The translations under genes and the position numbers were made by a program. Shown in pieces: positions 56,277 to 63,971 of a DNA stretch of 64,000 nt. Position 1 is the stretch's first letter, and every line of letters starts with the position of its first letter. The notes beneath the pieces are model-generated. The model was given only the letters and a program-made list of their open reading frames with translations. It searched no databases and was not told the origin of the DNA. The stretch comes from a virus. The DNA is taken from positions 1-64,000 of IMG/VR virus record IMGVR_UViG_3300044841_000066; one strand, written 5' to 3'.

Positions 56277-56685
56277 AGGCGAACTCCGCCGCCGGCTGCG
56301 GGTTGTAGTTGATCGCGATGCACTCCGCCAGCATGAACCCGCCACCGAACTTCGAATAGTCATTCAGCGTGCGCACGAGGTAGATGTTCCCGGCATAGCC
56401 GATCAGATCGGGTTGCCAATTGGCGTTCTTGGCGTCCTTGCTGGCCGCGCGGATGCGGAAAGGCGTGATCACCTGGATACTATCCGCTTGGCTCTCGAAT
56501 GCCTCTTGCCGGACCAGCGAGTTGCTTCCCGTCGGTGCCACAATTCCGATCACATCCCGGTAACGCGCGGTGGTCTTGATCGATGGGGTACCATTGCTTT
56601 GCATGATCTGCAAGCGCCGATAGACATCGAAAGTGGACGCGAGAAAGGGATCGAGCAGGACATCGGTCAGATCAAGCCAGGGCAT
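56266..56685 (-). CDS. Head-tail connector region protein
   Basis: 139 aa, beta-rich (FLASTFDVYRRLQIM, DSIQVITPFRIRAASKD, AGNIYLVRTLNDYSKFGGGFMLAECIAI). The family is common between gp10-like and neck-terminator genes in these phages. It overlaps the gene on each side by a few bases. Exact role unknown. Confidence 0.65.
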   Translation of the reverse strand: MPWLDLTDVLLDPFLASTFDVYRRLQIMQSNGTPSIKTTARYRDVIGIVAPTGSNSLVRQEAFESQADSIQVITPFRIRAASKDAKNANWQPDLIGYAGNIYLVRTLNDYSKFGGGFMLAECIAINYNPQPAAEFAYGK

Positions 56686-57332
56686 TACTTACGTCCAGGT
56701 GTGGGACCGAGGATCAGATCGTTCGTTGCCTTGGGTTTGCGGATCACATAGGTGATCGAATTCAGCATGGCCGCGGTATCGATCAATGGCGTGAATATGC
56801 CAGCGCCCGGCGCCTTGCCGGCGGCCACATTGGCGTCGACCATGATCTGCCTTTGCCGGCGCCATTTCTTGCTCTTACGTCGGGCGATGCGCGCGGCCAC
56901 CGTTGCTGCGGCTAACTCAGGCGAAAGGCCGGCGCGGATTGTCTGCTTGATCGAGGCCTGAAGGCGAAGGCCGATCCGATGCAGATATTTGTCCAGCTCG
57001 GCAAATGAGGCGCCCGACATCACAACCGACTCATTGCGACAGGCCGCTTTCGCCGCACTCTTGTAGAGGTCGATGACCTCGGAAAGCACGGCTTGGAACC
57101 CCGGACGCATGAACTCGCGTTGCGGAATATGCGCCTCGGGTGCGCCGTAGTTATGGATGTATCCCAGCTCGGCATTGTTGATCGGCTCGTTACCTTCGCG
57201 CTTATTTGTGGCGCGCGGAAAGCCGACGAGCACGCGCCGATCGGCCAGGGCCTTGAGCGAGGCCTGGAGGGCTTTCAAGCGTTCCGGCGATTTGACCGTT
57301 ACACTGACGCTGGCGTGACCGACAACCTTCAT
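56685..57332 (-). CDS. HK97 gp10-like tail completion protein
   Basis: 215 aa from ATG 57332, an ATGA overlap with the DUF4054 gene; the long frame further upstream is a shadow of that gene. RVLVGFPRATNKREGNEPINNAELGYIHNYGAPEAHIPQREFMRPG is the pattern of gp10-like or virion morphogenesis proteins, and GLRLQASIKQTIRAG then PLIDTAAMLNSITYVI complete it. Confidence 0.75.
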   Translation of the reverse strand: MKVVGHASVSVTVKSPERLKALQASLKALADRRVLVGFPRATNKREGNEPINNAELGYIHNYGAPEAHIPQREFMRPGFQAVLSEVIDLYKSAAKAACRNESVVMSGASFAELDKYLHRIGLRLQASIKQTIRAGLSPELAAATVAARIARRKSKKWRRQRQIMVDANVAAGKAPGAGIFTPLIDTAAMLNSITYVIRKPKATNDLILGPTPGRK

Positions 57333-57799
57333 GACGAGAACCACCCAGGCCATGTCGGCGGACCCGTCCAGGCCGGTCCGGACAGCGGCGGAAAGGTGCC
57401 AATACCCAATTGCAGGCCGCCCGCACCCATCAGACGCGCCATACGGATATAGCGCTGACCGTAGGTTGTATAGTTCCAATGGCCAGCGTTGGGTTCGGCG
57501 GCCGATCCGGTATCCCAGGAGATGCTCAGCGGTCCGCCGCCCTTGCTTCCGATCGGACCGCCCGCCAATCCAGGTGGGGCGCCGGCCGAGGCGGCGGTCT
57601 GCGCCTGATATTCCAGCACGAGATTGTGCGCTGTAAATAGCTGGCGCCCATAGGCATACATGCCGGACCAACGCGAAGCGCTGAGCGCCATGTATGATAT
57701 AGCCAAGTAAAACGAAATGACGCCGTTCGGGTATTGGCGTTCAGAAGAGAACGCCGGAAAGTTAACCCGAAAGATGGCCGGCGTCAGATCGTCACTCAT
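57329..57799 (-). CDS. DUF4054 head-tail adaptor protein
   Basis: 156 aa. FRVNFPAFSSERQYPNGVISFYLAIS, WSGMYAYGRQLFTAHNLVLEYQAQ and TTYGQRYIRMARLMGAGGLQLG match DUF4054. These proteins form the ring under the portal. Overlaps its neighbours by 4 bp on each side, so the neck genes are translationally coupled. Confidence 0.8.
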   Translation of the reverse strand: MSDDLTPAIFRVNFPAFSSERQYPNGVISFYLAISYMALSASRWSGMYAYGRQLFTAHNLVLEYQAQTAASAGAPPGLAGGPIGSKGGGPLSISWDTGSAAEPNAGHWNYTTYGQRYIRMARLMGAGGLQLGIGTFPPLSGPAWTGPPTWPGWFSS

Positions 57800-58104
57800 T
57801 GCTTGGTGGCCTGCATGGACTCGAAGGAAAGATACTCCGTGCTGTCAAGCGAGATGAGCACGAACTTGGCGCGTGAGAAATCGGGTTCGGCCCGGCCGAG
57901 GGCGCGCAGCGATCCCGTCAATACGCTCTTGGTGTCGGCTGTGAGAAGCTCGCCATCCACCTTGTGCGCATGCGGGCAGCAGAGCTTGATGCCGATGACG
58001 ACATTCAGCGTATTCGTGGGGGTCGTTGGATGACCGCGGGGCGGGATTTCCGCGCGGATGGCATGCGTTGCTTCAGCCGTGCAACGCAATTTGGCGCACT
58101 TCAC
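57796..58104 (-). CDS. Hypothetical 102-aa protein
   Basis: MKCAKLRCTAEATHAIRAEIPPRGHP opening, then LNVVIGIKLCCPHAHKVD. Cys and His spacing (C3, C8, C42, C43, H45, H47) suggests metal binding. The C-terminus is alpha-beta. It lies in the neck operon with 4-bp overlaps. Function unknown. Confidence 0.55.
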   Translation of the reverse strand: MKCAKLRCTAEATHAIRAEIPPRGHPTTPTNTLNVVIGIKLCCPHAHKVDGELLTADTKSVLTGSLRALGRAEPDFSRAKFVLISLDSTEYLSFESMQATKQ

Positions 58105-58370
58105 TTGCGCTTATACTCGGGTGTCGCATCAATCCCCTTGCCTTGACCGGCAAACAGCGAACGATCGCCCCTGAATGCTGTGTGAACAAGCGCAGCGTCG
58201 CGCGTATCGGCGGCGTATTTGTATTCGCTAGCGTCGAGCGATCCCGAGGCTGGCGAAGGTACCGTTTCCGCGTCCGGTAGGTCAGGCATATCCTTGGTCT
58301 GCGTCAGACCCTCGACCGCCACATCCCGCGCTTTTTGCGCGTAGTTCTTGATCATTGGGTTATTACCCAT
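58101..58370 (-). CDS. Hypothetical protein (about 89 aa)
   Basis: ATG 58370 has a GAGG site 9 nt upstream. ATG 58385 is an alternative, and the open frame to 58412 is less likely. Helical N-terminus (MIKNYAQKARDVAVEGLTQTK) and a polar C-terminus. On the minus strand, TTGCAA and TATGTA at 16-bp spacing lie just before it, so it may have its own promoter. No family recognised. Confidence 0.5.
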   Translation of the reverse strand: MGNNPMIKNYAQKARDVAVEGLTQTKDMPDLPDAETVPSPASGSLDASEYKYAADTRDAALVHTAFRGDRSLFAGQGKGIDATPEYKRK

Positions 58371-58457
58371 TGCCCGATACCTCATGCCTAATCCTACATA
58401 GAAAGGGACCAACCTCTTGCAAGATTGATCCCTTATCTATACCCAGGCTTGGCTTTA

Positions 58458-58805
58458 CTATTCGGGGTCTTGGGCCTGTTCTTCGCCCGCCTTGCGCACC
58501 CCATTGGCGGCCAGGAACCAATGGTCCGCCAGATGCGCCGGCACATTGACAAGGCCGATCGGAAAGCGGATGCGCTTGTGCTGATCGTCCGTCAAGACGA
58601 CCTCTTTCTGGAACACCATGGCAACCGTTGCCTCGTTCGGCAGGGTCGCCTGTGCCACCGAGATCGGCGCCGCCGGCTCATTGCCGGGACCAACCGGGTT
58701 CGCTTTCGGCTTGATACCGCGCGGGCGGATACCCGGCGGCTTCTGGTTGGGATCGATCGACGGGGTCTGATCGGGTTCGAGGGCGGCCTCGTTTTCGTCT
58801 GCCAT
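58458..58805 (-). CDS. Hypothetical 115-aa structural-region protein
   Basis: Pro-rich disordered N-terminus (PNQKPPGIRPRGIKPKANPVG) followed by KEVVLTDDQHKRIRFPIGLVNVPAHLADHWFLAANGV, a block found in small phage proteins next to capsid genes. Possibly a minor capsid or neck protein. It follows the capsid gene after a hairpin-containing 110-bp gap. Confidence 0.6.
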   Translation of the reverse strand: MADENEAALEPDQTPSIDPNQKPPGIRPRGIKPKANPVGPGNEPAAPISVAQATLPNEATVAMVFQKEVVLTDDQHKRIRFPIGLVNVPAHLADHWFLAANGVRKAGEEQAQDPE

Positions 58806-58865
58806 TGTTTAACCTTTCTCTCGTATGAAGCCTTATCCAATATAGCTATACTGGGGCCTCATGCA

Positions 58866-58908
58866 ATCAATAGCTCAGCAAGCCAGGAAAAGCCGCTAAG
58901 CTATTGAT
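58866..58908. repeat. Inverted repeat just after the capsid gene
   Basis: ATCAATAGCT (58866-58875) pairs exactly with AGCTATTGAT (58899-58908); three more pairs follow inside after one mismatch. On the minus strand it begins 8 bp after the capsid stop codon. No T-run follows in that direction. It may stabilise the capsid mRNA 3' end or partially terminate, raising capsid over neck expression. Confidence 0.7.
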
Positions 58909-58915
58909 TTTGTTG

Positions 58916-60070
58916 TCAAATTCCGTCGAAGTAACCGCCTGTTTCAGGATATACCCACTCGACGACACCAAGCCGGCAGAAGTACGTAGTCTTATGCCAT
59001 ATCGCATCATACTGGATGGGCGTCCGCTGTAGCATCGTCATGGGAAAGCGCACGCGTTTCTTGTCGTTGGTGTAGACGACCATCCGATCGACCGTACCCG
59101 TTGTGCCGATCGTGCCGCCCTGGCCCGAGCCGATCGACCACTTGAGCGGTTGAATGTTCAGCTTGCCGCGCCCGGCGGCCGTCAGGATGTTGTTTTCCTC
59201 GACATACTTCAGGATCGAGAGCAAGCCGTTCTGCGTCGCCACCTTCTGCATGGCGAGCTGGCCGAACTGCGCGGGCGGGATGCGGATTTCCGCCGGGATA
59301 ACAGCCCACGCCGAGGCCGCCCAGACGAGCGTCAGCGCGTTGTTGAAGTCCAGCAGGATTTCGTCTGCTGTTTTGGTCGACCACTGCGGAAAGCCGCCCG
59401 CGCCATTGGGCACATTGGTCGTCGTCACGCCGGTGTTGTTGATCAGGCCGGTGACGCCCATCGATGTATCACCGATGTACACCTGCTCGTCGATGTCCAT
59501 CTGGTGCTTGAGCTTGAGGCCCTCGTGCTTCTGATCGTCGACCGGACGCCCGACCTTGGCGGCACTTTCCAGCTCGAAGATCGTCCAGGCGACCTCCTGT
59601 CCCCAAGGATTGAGGGGATGCGGGATTTTGGCGATATCGAGGTTGACACGCGCGATCTGGGTGGTGCTGCGACCAATCCAGCTCTTGCCGTTGCCGATCG
59701 AGTTGCCGGTCCCCAGGCCGCCCGCCGCCGCGATTGTCGACAAGGTGAAAGAGGTCACATCGTCGGCGATCGTCACATCTTCGCGCAGCTCGATATCCCG
59801 CAGATAGGATACCTCCGCCAGCGGCATGTGCAGCTCTTGATCCAGGCGTTCCAGCTCGCCGAGCAGGAAGGCGCCGGACGAGTCGACAGTGCGCCCATCA
59901 TGGGTGCGCACCGGGGCGTCAAAGCGCTTGCCCAGATGGTTGCCGTCCGCGTCATGGGTGCGGTGCGCGGATGCGCTGTCGAAAGTCATGAAACTATCAC
60001 GCGTCCGCTGACGGCCGACAAAGCGACCGCCCCGGATTGCTTCCAGGCCGTCAAAAGGCGCCACAGGCAA
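58916..60070 (-). CDS. Major capsid protein (DUF2184 type, HK97 fold)
   Basis: 384 aa. LGELERLDQELHMPLAEVSYLRDIELREDVTIADDVTSFTLST, IARVNLDIAKIPHPLNPWGQEVAWTIFELESAAKVGRP, DEQVYIGDTSMGVTGLINNTGV and VDRMVVYTNDKKRVRFPMTMLQRTPIQYDAIWHKTTYFCRLGVVEWVYP are the DUF2184 order. The N-terminal 40 residues contain FVGRQRTRD, shared with the protein encoded next door. It would be the most abundant virion protein. Confidence 0.92.
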   Translation of the reverse strand: MPVAPFDGLEAIRGGRFVGRQRTRDSFMTFDSASAHRTHDADGNHLGKRFDAPVRTHDGRTVDSSGAFLLGELERLDQELHMPLAEVSYLRDIELREDVTIADDVTSFTLSTIAAAGGLGTGNSIGNGKSWIGRSTTQIARVNLDIAKIPHPLNPWGQEVAWTIFELESAAKVGRPVDDQKHEGLKLKHQMDIDEQVYIGDTSMGVTGLINNTGVTTTNVPNGAGGFPQWSTKTADEILLDFNNALTLVWAASAWAVIPAEIRIPPAQFGQLAMQKVATQNGLLSILKYVEENNILTAAGRGKLNIQPLKWSIGSGQGGTIGTTGTVDRMVVYTNDKKRVRFPMTMLQRTPIQYDAIWHKTTYFCRLGVVEWVYPETGGYFDGI

Positions 60071-60126
60071 ATCCTCCAGTAGAAAATGATTGAAACGAAT
60101 GCGGCAAGGGATTTCGCCGCTCAGGA

Positions 60127-60732
60127 TCAGACGTTGATGGACAGCTCGACATTGCCCAGCGCGTCGGCCGGACCATTGAACTGATAACGGTTGGGGTCGA
60201 GGGCTGCCGTACTCCCGCCGACAGCCGCCGCCTCAATGCCGCCCTGGATATGCGCACCCGAGGATGCGGCGCACCAGACGAAGACCGGCGACCCCTTGGA
60301 GACAATCGCCGATCCGGCCGGCAAAGCGGTGCTCATGATGTAGCCAGAGCGGAGCACATCGAGCGCGCCGGAAGTCGGCGGGGTGGCCGCACCGAAGGCC
60401 GCGCCGCCGTAAGCGGTGCCCGTCGACGCCTGCATCGGGAACGGGCGTACCGTTACCCCCCAGATGGAGGTGATGGCCGTGTCGGTCGTTGTGAACGGCC
60501 GCACGCCATCAGTTGTCGGGTCGACGAGGACGGGTTGGCCGTAAGCCGTTGGCGGCGCGGCGGCATCGATCAAGACGGGTTCGATCGATGCCGGATGCCC
60601 GCGGTTCACATCACCCGGGAAGCCGGCACCCATGCGGAATGCGAACGCCACATCGCGGGTACGCTGACGCCCCACGAATACGCCCTTCGGAGCACTCATG
60701 CCCGCGAAGAGATCAACCAACCATTTGAACAC
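60127..60732 (-). CDS. Capsid-associated protein (possible decoration protein)
   Basis: 201 aa, encoded directly before the capsid gene. The N-terminus MFKWLVDLFAGMSAPKGVFVGRQRTRDVAF shares FVGRQRTRD with the capsid protein; the rest is beta-rich (AYGQPVLVDPTTDGVRPFTTTDTAITSIWGVTVRPFP). Position and composition resemble head decoration proteins. Copy number unknown. Confidence 0.65.
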   Translation of the reverse strand: MFKWLVDLFAGMSAPKGVFVGRQRTRDVAFAFRMGAGFPGDVNRGHPASIEPVLIDAAAPPTAYGQPVLVDPTTDGVRPFTTTDTAITSIWGVTVRPFPMQASTGTAYGGAAFGAATPPTSGALDVLRSGYIMSTALPAGSAIVSKGSPVFVWCAASSGAHIQGGIEAAAVGGSTAALDPNRYQFNGPADALGNVELSINV

Positions 60733-60792
60733 TGCTGTAGCCTCCTGAATTGAAAGTCGTTGAAAGCGCCAGAGCGCCCGAATAGATCGGCC

Positions 60793-62274
60793 TTAGGTGA
60801 CTTTGTACAGCTCCTTGGCCATCTTGTTGAGATCGGCCGGCGAGGTGATCTTGCCGCGTACCCCGCCGCCGCCCAGCGTACCGCGCAGAGCGGCATCCCG
60901 ACCGAAGCCATGCACCGCGGCGCCGCTGCCCTCACCCTTGTTGTTCAAGGCGCCGGCATGACTGGCAACGCTGGCCAGCATGATCTTGGCCGCGTCGCAG
61001 GTCATGCGTTTGTAGTCGGGCGCGCGACCCCCGTTCAGGCCTTCGATGACGCTGGCCAACTCGGGGCGCTTGCTGGCTTGCAGCAAGGTCTCGGTCCGCA
61101 TGCCGCACATCTTGGAATAGGTGACAGCCGGACGGGCGGCGGTGTCGAAGGTCGGGTAGCGGGCGCCAGGGGTGATGATCTCGATCTGCGAGACGAGCAC
61201 CTGATAGGCATCACCGAGATACGCCGAGTCCTTGGCCTTGCGCGCCTTGTCATCGGTGCCCGGCGGGGCCTCCATGGCAAGCTTGCCCTCGATCGTCTCG
61301 TCATCCTTGGTTTCTTCGCGCTTCTTGCGCTCTTCCTCGGTCTCACCATCCCGCGCCCGATCTTCGCCTTCACCTGGGTCGCCAGCACCGCTACCCGCGC
61401 CAGCGCCGGCACCCTGGACGAGCACGAGGATTTGCTTGACCGCGGCCTCAAGCGCACTCAAACGCGTGCCGACATCGCCGCCTGCGCCAGCGCCGGCCGC
61501 TGCGGGAGGCGGCGTACCCGCGCCTGCGCCCTCTTTGGGCGGGAACTCGTCGTTGCTTTCGGCCTTGGGTGCCGCGCCGCCACCGGGCAGATGCACATGC
61601 ACGTGATGCTCGCCACCGCCGCCCGCTTCCGGGTCCAGCTCGTTAGCCAGCGCCGCCACCTCATCCGCGGTCTTCGCCTTGAACGCCTGCATCAGCGCGT
61701 CTGTAAACCTGCTCATCCGTTTGCCCTTTCCTGGCTTTGGTAGTGAGTCACCGATACTGCAACGCGGTCCGCATCGTCCATCGACGACCCAGGCAGTATG
61801 GTTGACAATGATGTTGTTCTGGTAGCCTTCGCCCGGCCCGATCTCTTGATAGTCGGCATCGTAACCGACGCTGACTTCCACCTTCTCGTTGTCCCGAATG
61901 CCCTTGATCGTCTCGGGATCGGTGACCAGGATATCGCCGAGTACGCAGTCGTCGTCATCGCCGGTACCGCGGCGCGGGTTAAGGATGATCCCCTTCGCGA
62001 GCTTGGCCCATGTATCGGGCGTCACATCATCCTCGGGGTGATCGTCCGTAAATGGCTTGCCCTGATAGCTGGCCAGCGTCGAGGGCGCGAACACCTCTTC
62101 CGGGCGCCGGTGAATGAGCACAATCTTGCTCCCCGACTTGGGCTTGATCGGGGTCTCGCCAGGGCCGTAGGTCATGACGCCTGTCCGCGCCAAGGGCACG
62201 TTCTCGCAGAGCAGATAGCCTTCGGGTGTCAACGAGCGATTGGCGCTCAGTCGCTCGGTTGTATAAAAGCGCAT
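60793..62274 (-). CDS. DUF2213 prohead protease/scaffold-like protein
   Basis: 493 aa. The N-terminal 170 residues are DUF2213: LTPEGYLLCENVPLARTGVMTYGP, EEVFAPSTLASYQGKPFTDDHPEDDVTPD, KVEVSVGYDADYQEIGPGEGYQNNIIVNHTAWV. This domain is found in the prohead protease position of phages with DUF2184 capsids. The middle has Gly/Ala/Pro-rich disorder and an acidic helix (EGEDRARDGETEEERKKREE), fitting scaffolding. HHVHVHLPGGG is a His-rich strand. Likely both protease and scaffold; catalysis is not confirmed by sequence. Confidence 0.8.
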   Translation of the reverse strand: MRFYTTERLSANRSLTPEGYLLCENVPLARTGVMTYGPGETPIKPKSGSKIVLIHRRPEEVFAPSTLASYQGKPFTDDHPEDDVTPDTWAKLAKGIILNPRRGTGDDDDCVLGDILVTDPETIKGIRDNEKVEVSVGYDADYQEIGPGEGYQNNIIVNHTAWVVDGRCGPRCSIGDSLPKPGKGKRMSRFTDALMQAFKAKTADEVAALANELDPEAGGGGEHHVHVHLPGGGAAPKAESNDEFPPKEGAGAGTPPPAAAGAGAGGDVGTRLSALEAAVKQILVLVQGAGAGAGSGAGDPGEGEDRARDGETEEERKKREETKDDETIEGKLAMEAPPGTDDKARKAKDSAYLGDAYQVLVSQIEIITPGARYPTFDTAARPAVTYSKMCGMRTETLLQASKRPELASVIEGLNGGRAPDYKRMTCDAAKIMLASVASHAGALNNKGEGSGAAVHGFGRDAALRGTLGGGGVRGKITSPADLNKMAKELYKVT

Positions 62275-62281
62275 TACTCGG

Positions 62282-62310
62282 TTGCACCCGCGTTATGAGT
62301 TGGGTATATC
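62282..62310 (+). promoter_or_regulatory. TTGCAC-17-TATATC promoter, plus strand
   Basis: TTGCAC (62282-62287), 17-bp spacer, TATATC (62305-62310), one of the best matches to the phage pattern. It drives two small plus-strand genes against the late genes. Its -10 context TATATCTAACTG equals that at 33197. Confidence 0.65.
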
Positions 62311-62351
62311 TAACTGGCGCGGCAATCTGCCGCACAGGAAAGGAATTCGAG

Positions 62352-62546
62352 ATGGGTAAGATCAAGATCACCATCGACCAAATCGGCGAAACCGCGTGGA
62401 TTTGGGAGGTCAGATCGCGTTCCCAGGCGCGGGTGTATGCCTGCTCAGGATCGGATGGTGAATTCGGCTGCTTCGCCTCGATGGATAGCGCCTACAATGA
62501 CGCCAAGCGCTGGCTTGCGCTGGCAACCACAAAGGAATTGGTTTAA
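62352..62546 (+). CDS. Hypothetical 64-aa protein, inverted unit
   Basis: ATG 62352 follows AAAGGAA. Beta then alpha (IKITIDQIGETAWIWEVRSRS, then ASMDSAYNDAKRWLALATTKE), a layout seen in small phage early proteins. The stop overlaps the next start by one base. It runs against the late operon, so it is probably expressed early. No family recognised. Confidence 0.65.
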   Translation: MGKIKITIDQIGETAWIWEVRSRSQARVYACSGSDGEFGCFASMDSAYNDAKRWLALATTKELV

Positions 62547-62833
62547 TGGCGATCCGCTACTTCAAGGGCACCGACGGCAGGATCACGGCCTTTCGCGCAA
62601 GCGAGTCGATGGCTTACACCGGGGTAATGACCAAGTCACCAAACCTCGCGCATCGCATCAGCTTTACAACCAGCTTCGCCAAGCCGCTTCCGGCCGGCTA
62701 CTATCCCGTCGAGGAAATCACCGAGAGCGAATACCGCGCCCTACAGATGCTCAAGCTCGCCGAGGATGCCAAACGCTCGGCCAATCGTTCCAAGGGTCCA
62801 CAGGATAGCTGGATACCCAACAAACGTGCCTGA
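62546..62833 (+). CDS. Hypothetical 95-aa protein, inverted unit
   Basis: Begins MAIRYFKGTDGRITAFRASES, then IDE-like acidic strand (YYPVEEITESEYRALQMLKL) and a basic C-terminus (AKRSANRSKGPQDSW). Second gene of the 62.3-kb plus-strand unit. It ends 3 bp from the end of the convergent gene at 62837, leaving no room for a terminator. No family recognised. Confidence 0.6.
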   Translation: MAIRYFKGTDGRITAFRASESMAYTGVMTKSPNLAHRISFTTSFAKPLPAGYYPVEEITESEYRALQMLKLAEDAKRSANRSKGPQDSWIPNKRA

Positions 62834-62836
62834 ACT

Positions 62837-63184
62837 CTAATTCGGCTTGAAGCTGGGGAAGGCGCGATGAATGCCTTCTGCCAGCTCTCGCGTGTCCAGC
62901 TCGGGATACTGCGTCATCGTGTTAACGATGAACTGCTCGATCCCCTTGCGCTCCATATCCGCCCTGAGCAGAAACACATCCCGCGATGAGGGGATGATGA
63001 TCGCCGTCATCACCGGGAAATCGATGTTCTGGTGCCGACAGCGGACGCGCGTCGAGATCAGGAGGTCGTTGATCTTGTGGAGCAGGCTGTAACCAAAAGC
63101 CTCGCTCTGGCGAATGGCCTCCATCCGCTCTTGTAACTCGCGCATGATGGTCGGGCCGAGTTCGGATTGCTCGATGTCGATCAT
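62837..63184 (-). CDS. Hypothetical 115-aa protein
   Basis: Helical start (DIEQSELGPTIMRELQERMEAI, FGYSLLHKINDLLISTRVRC) followed by MTAIIIPSSRDVFLLRADMERKG and a helical end. On the minus strand a TATAGATA element lies about 30 bp upstream. No family recognised. It is convergent with the 62546 gene. Confidence 0.55.
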   Translation of the reverse strand: MIDIEQSELGPTIMRELQERMEAIRQSEAFGYSLLHKINDLLISTRVRCRHQNIDFPVMTAIIIPSSRDVFLLRADMERKGIEQFIVNTMTQYPELDTRELAEGIHRAFPSFKPN

Positions 63185-63362
63185 TTGGTTCTGTCCGCTA
63201 TTGGATGGCTATCTATACCATCCCAGGATGCCCGCATGGGCTGAGGTAGGACCATGCGGGCATCGCGCGGGGAAGGAACCAAGGCGAGGCGGGGCCGTGC
63301 GCCGCGAGCCTACCTTTCAAGCGGTAGCTGCATGGCCTCGATCAGATATACCCAGGCCGGAT

Positions 63363-63971
63363 TTACTGCTCGATCCAGACGATGGTGCAGGAGAGGATCG
63401 ATCCCGCCGCCAACGCGGTCCCCAGGCCGGACAGCGCGAGCTGCTGTGCCGCCCCGCGAAGCACCACCGACTTGGCATTGTCGCGGGCGAACTCCCAATT
63501 GAGTTCCGCCACCGCCGCGCCCGCCGCGACGCTTGTACCCAGGATGCCGGAGCGCACGATGCCAACGAGTGTCCCCGTCGTCGGATTGGCCGAGTAAGCC
63601 GCCGCTACCGCTGTTGCCGCGACATCGCCGGCATCCATCGCCACAAGCTGCCCGCCGGCTGTGGCGGATGGTGTGATGACGGTTCCGGCGGTGTCCGCGG
63701 TGCTCCGCTTGACAAGCGCGATGGTGCCCGAGGCGGCGGCGGTCGAGACGCCTGAACAATTGACCCGGCGCAGATAGATCGTTTTCGTGGCCGATCCCTT
63801 GAGCGTCATGAAATCGGTCAGCGCGGCGGCGGTTGTGATCGCCGGATAGGACACCGAATAGGTCACAAAGCGCACCGGCGCCTCGTAGTTCGCTGCGCCC
63901 GGCGCCGGCAGGACCTGGGACTGCGCCGACATAAGCGGGAAGAGGATCAGCGTCAGGACAGCGGCGAACAC
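63363..63971 (-). CDS. Secreted or virion protein, possibly 5'-incomplete
   Basis: 202 aa if started at GTG 63971, but the frame remains open to the right edge of the window, so the true start may be outside. The N-terminus FAAVLTLILFPLMSAQS is signal-peptide-like. The mature part is Ala/Thr/Gly-rich and beta-like (FMTLKGSATKTIYLRRVNCSG, ASGTIALVKRSTADTAGTVIT), typical of exposed virion proteins. No family recognised. It would follow portal-region genes of the missing segment. Confidence 0.55.
   Translation of the reverse strand: MFAAVLTLILFPLMSAQSQVLPAPGAANYEAPVRFVTYSVSYPAITTAAALTDFMTLKGSATKTIYLRRVNCSGVSTAAASGTIALVKRSTADTAGTVITPSATAGGQLVAMDAGDVAATAVAAAYSANPTTGTLVGIVRSGILGTSVAAGAAVAELNWEFARDNAKSVVLRGAAQQLALSGLGTALAAGSILSCTIVWIEQ

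Noticed and set aside
59150-61743. Plus-strand open frames over the capsid and DUF2213 genes (310 and 327 codons)
   Set aside because: Antisense to recognised structural genes; composition is the mirror of the sense codons.
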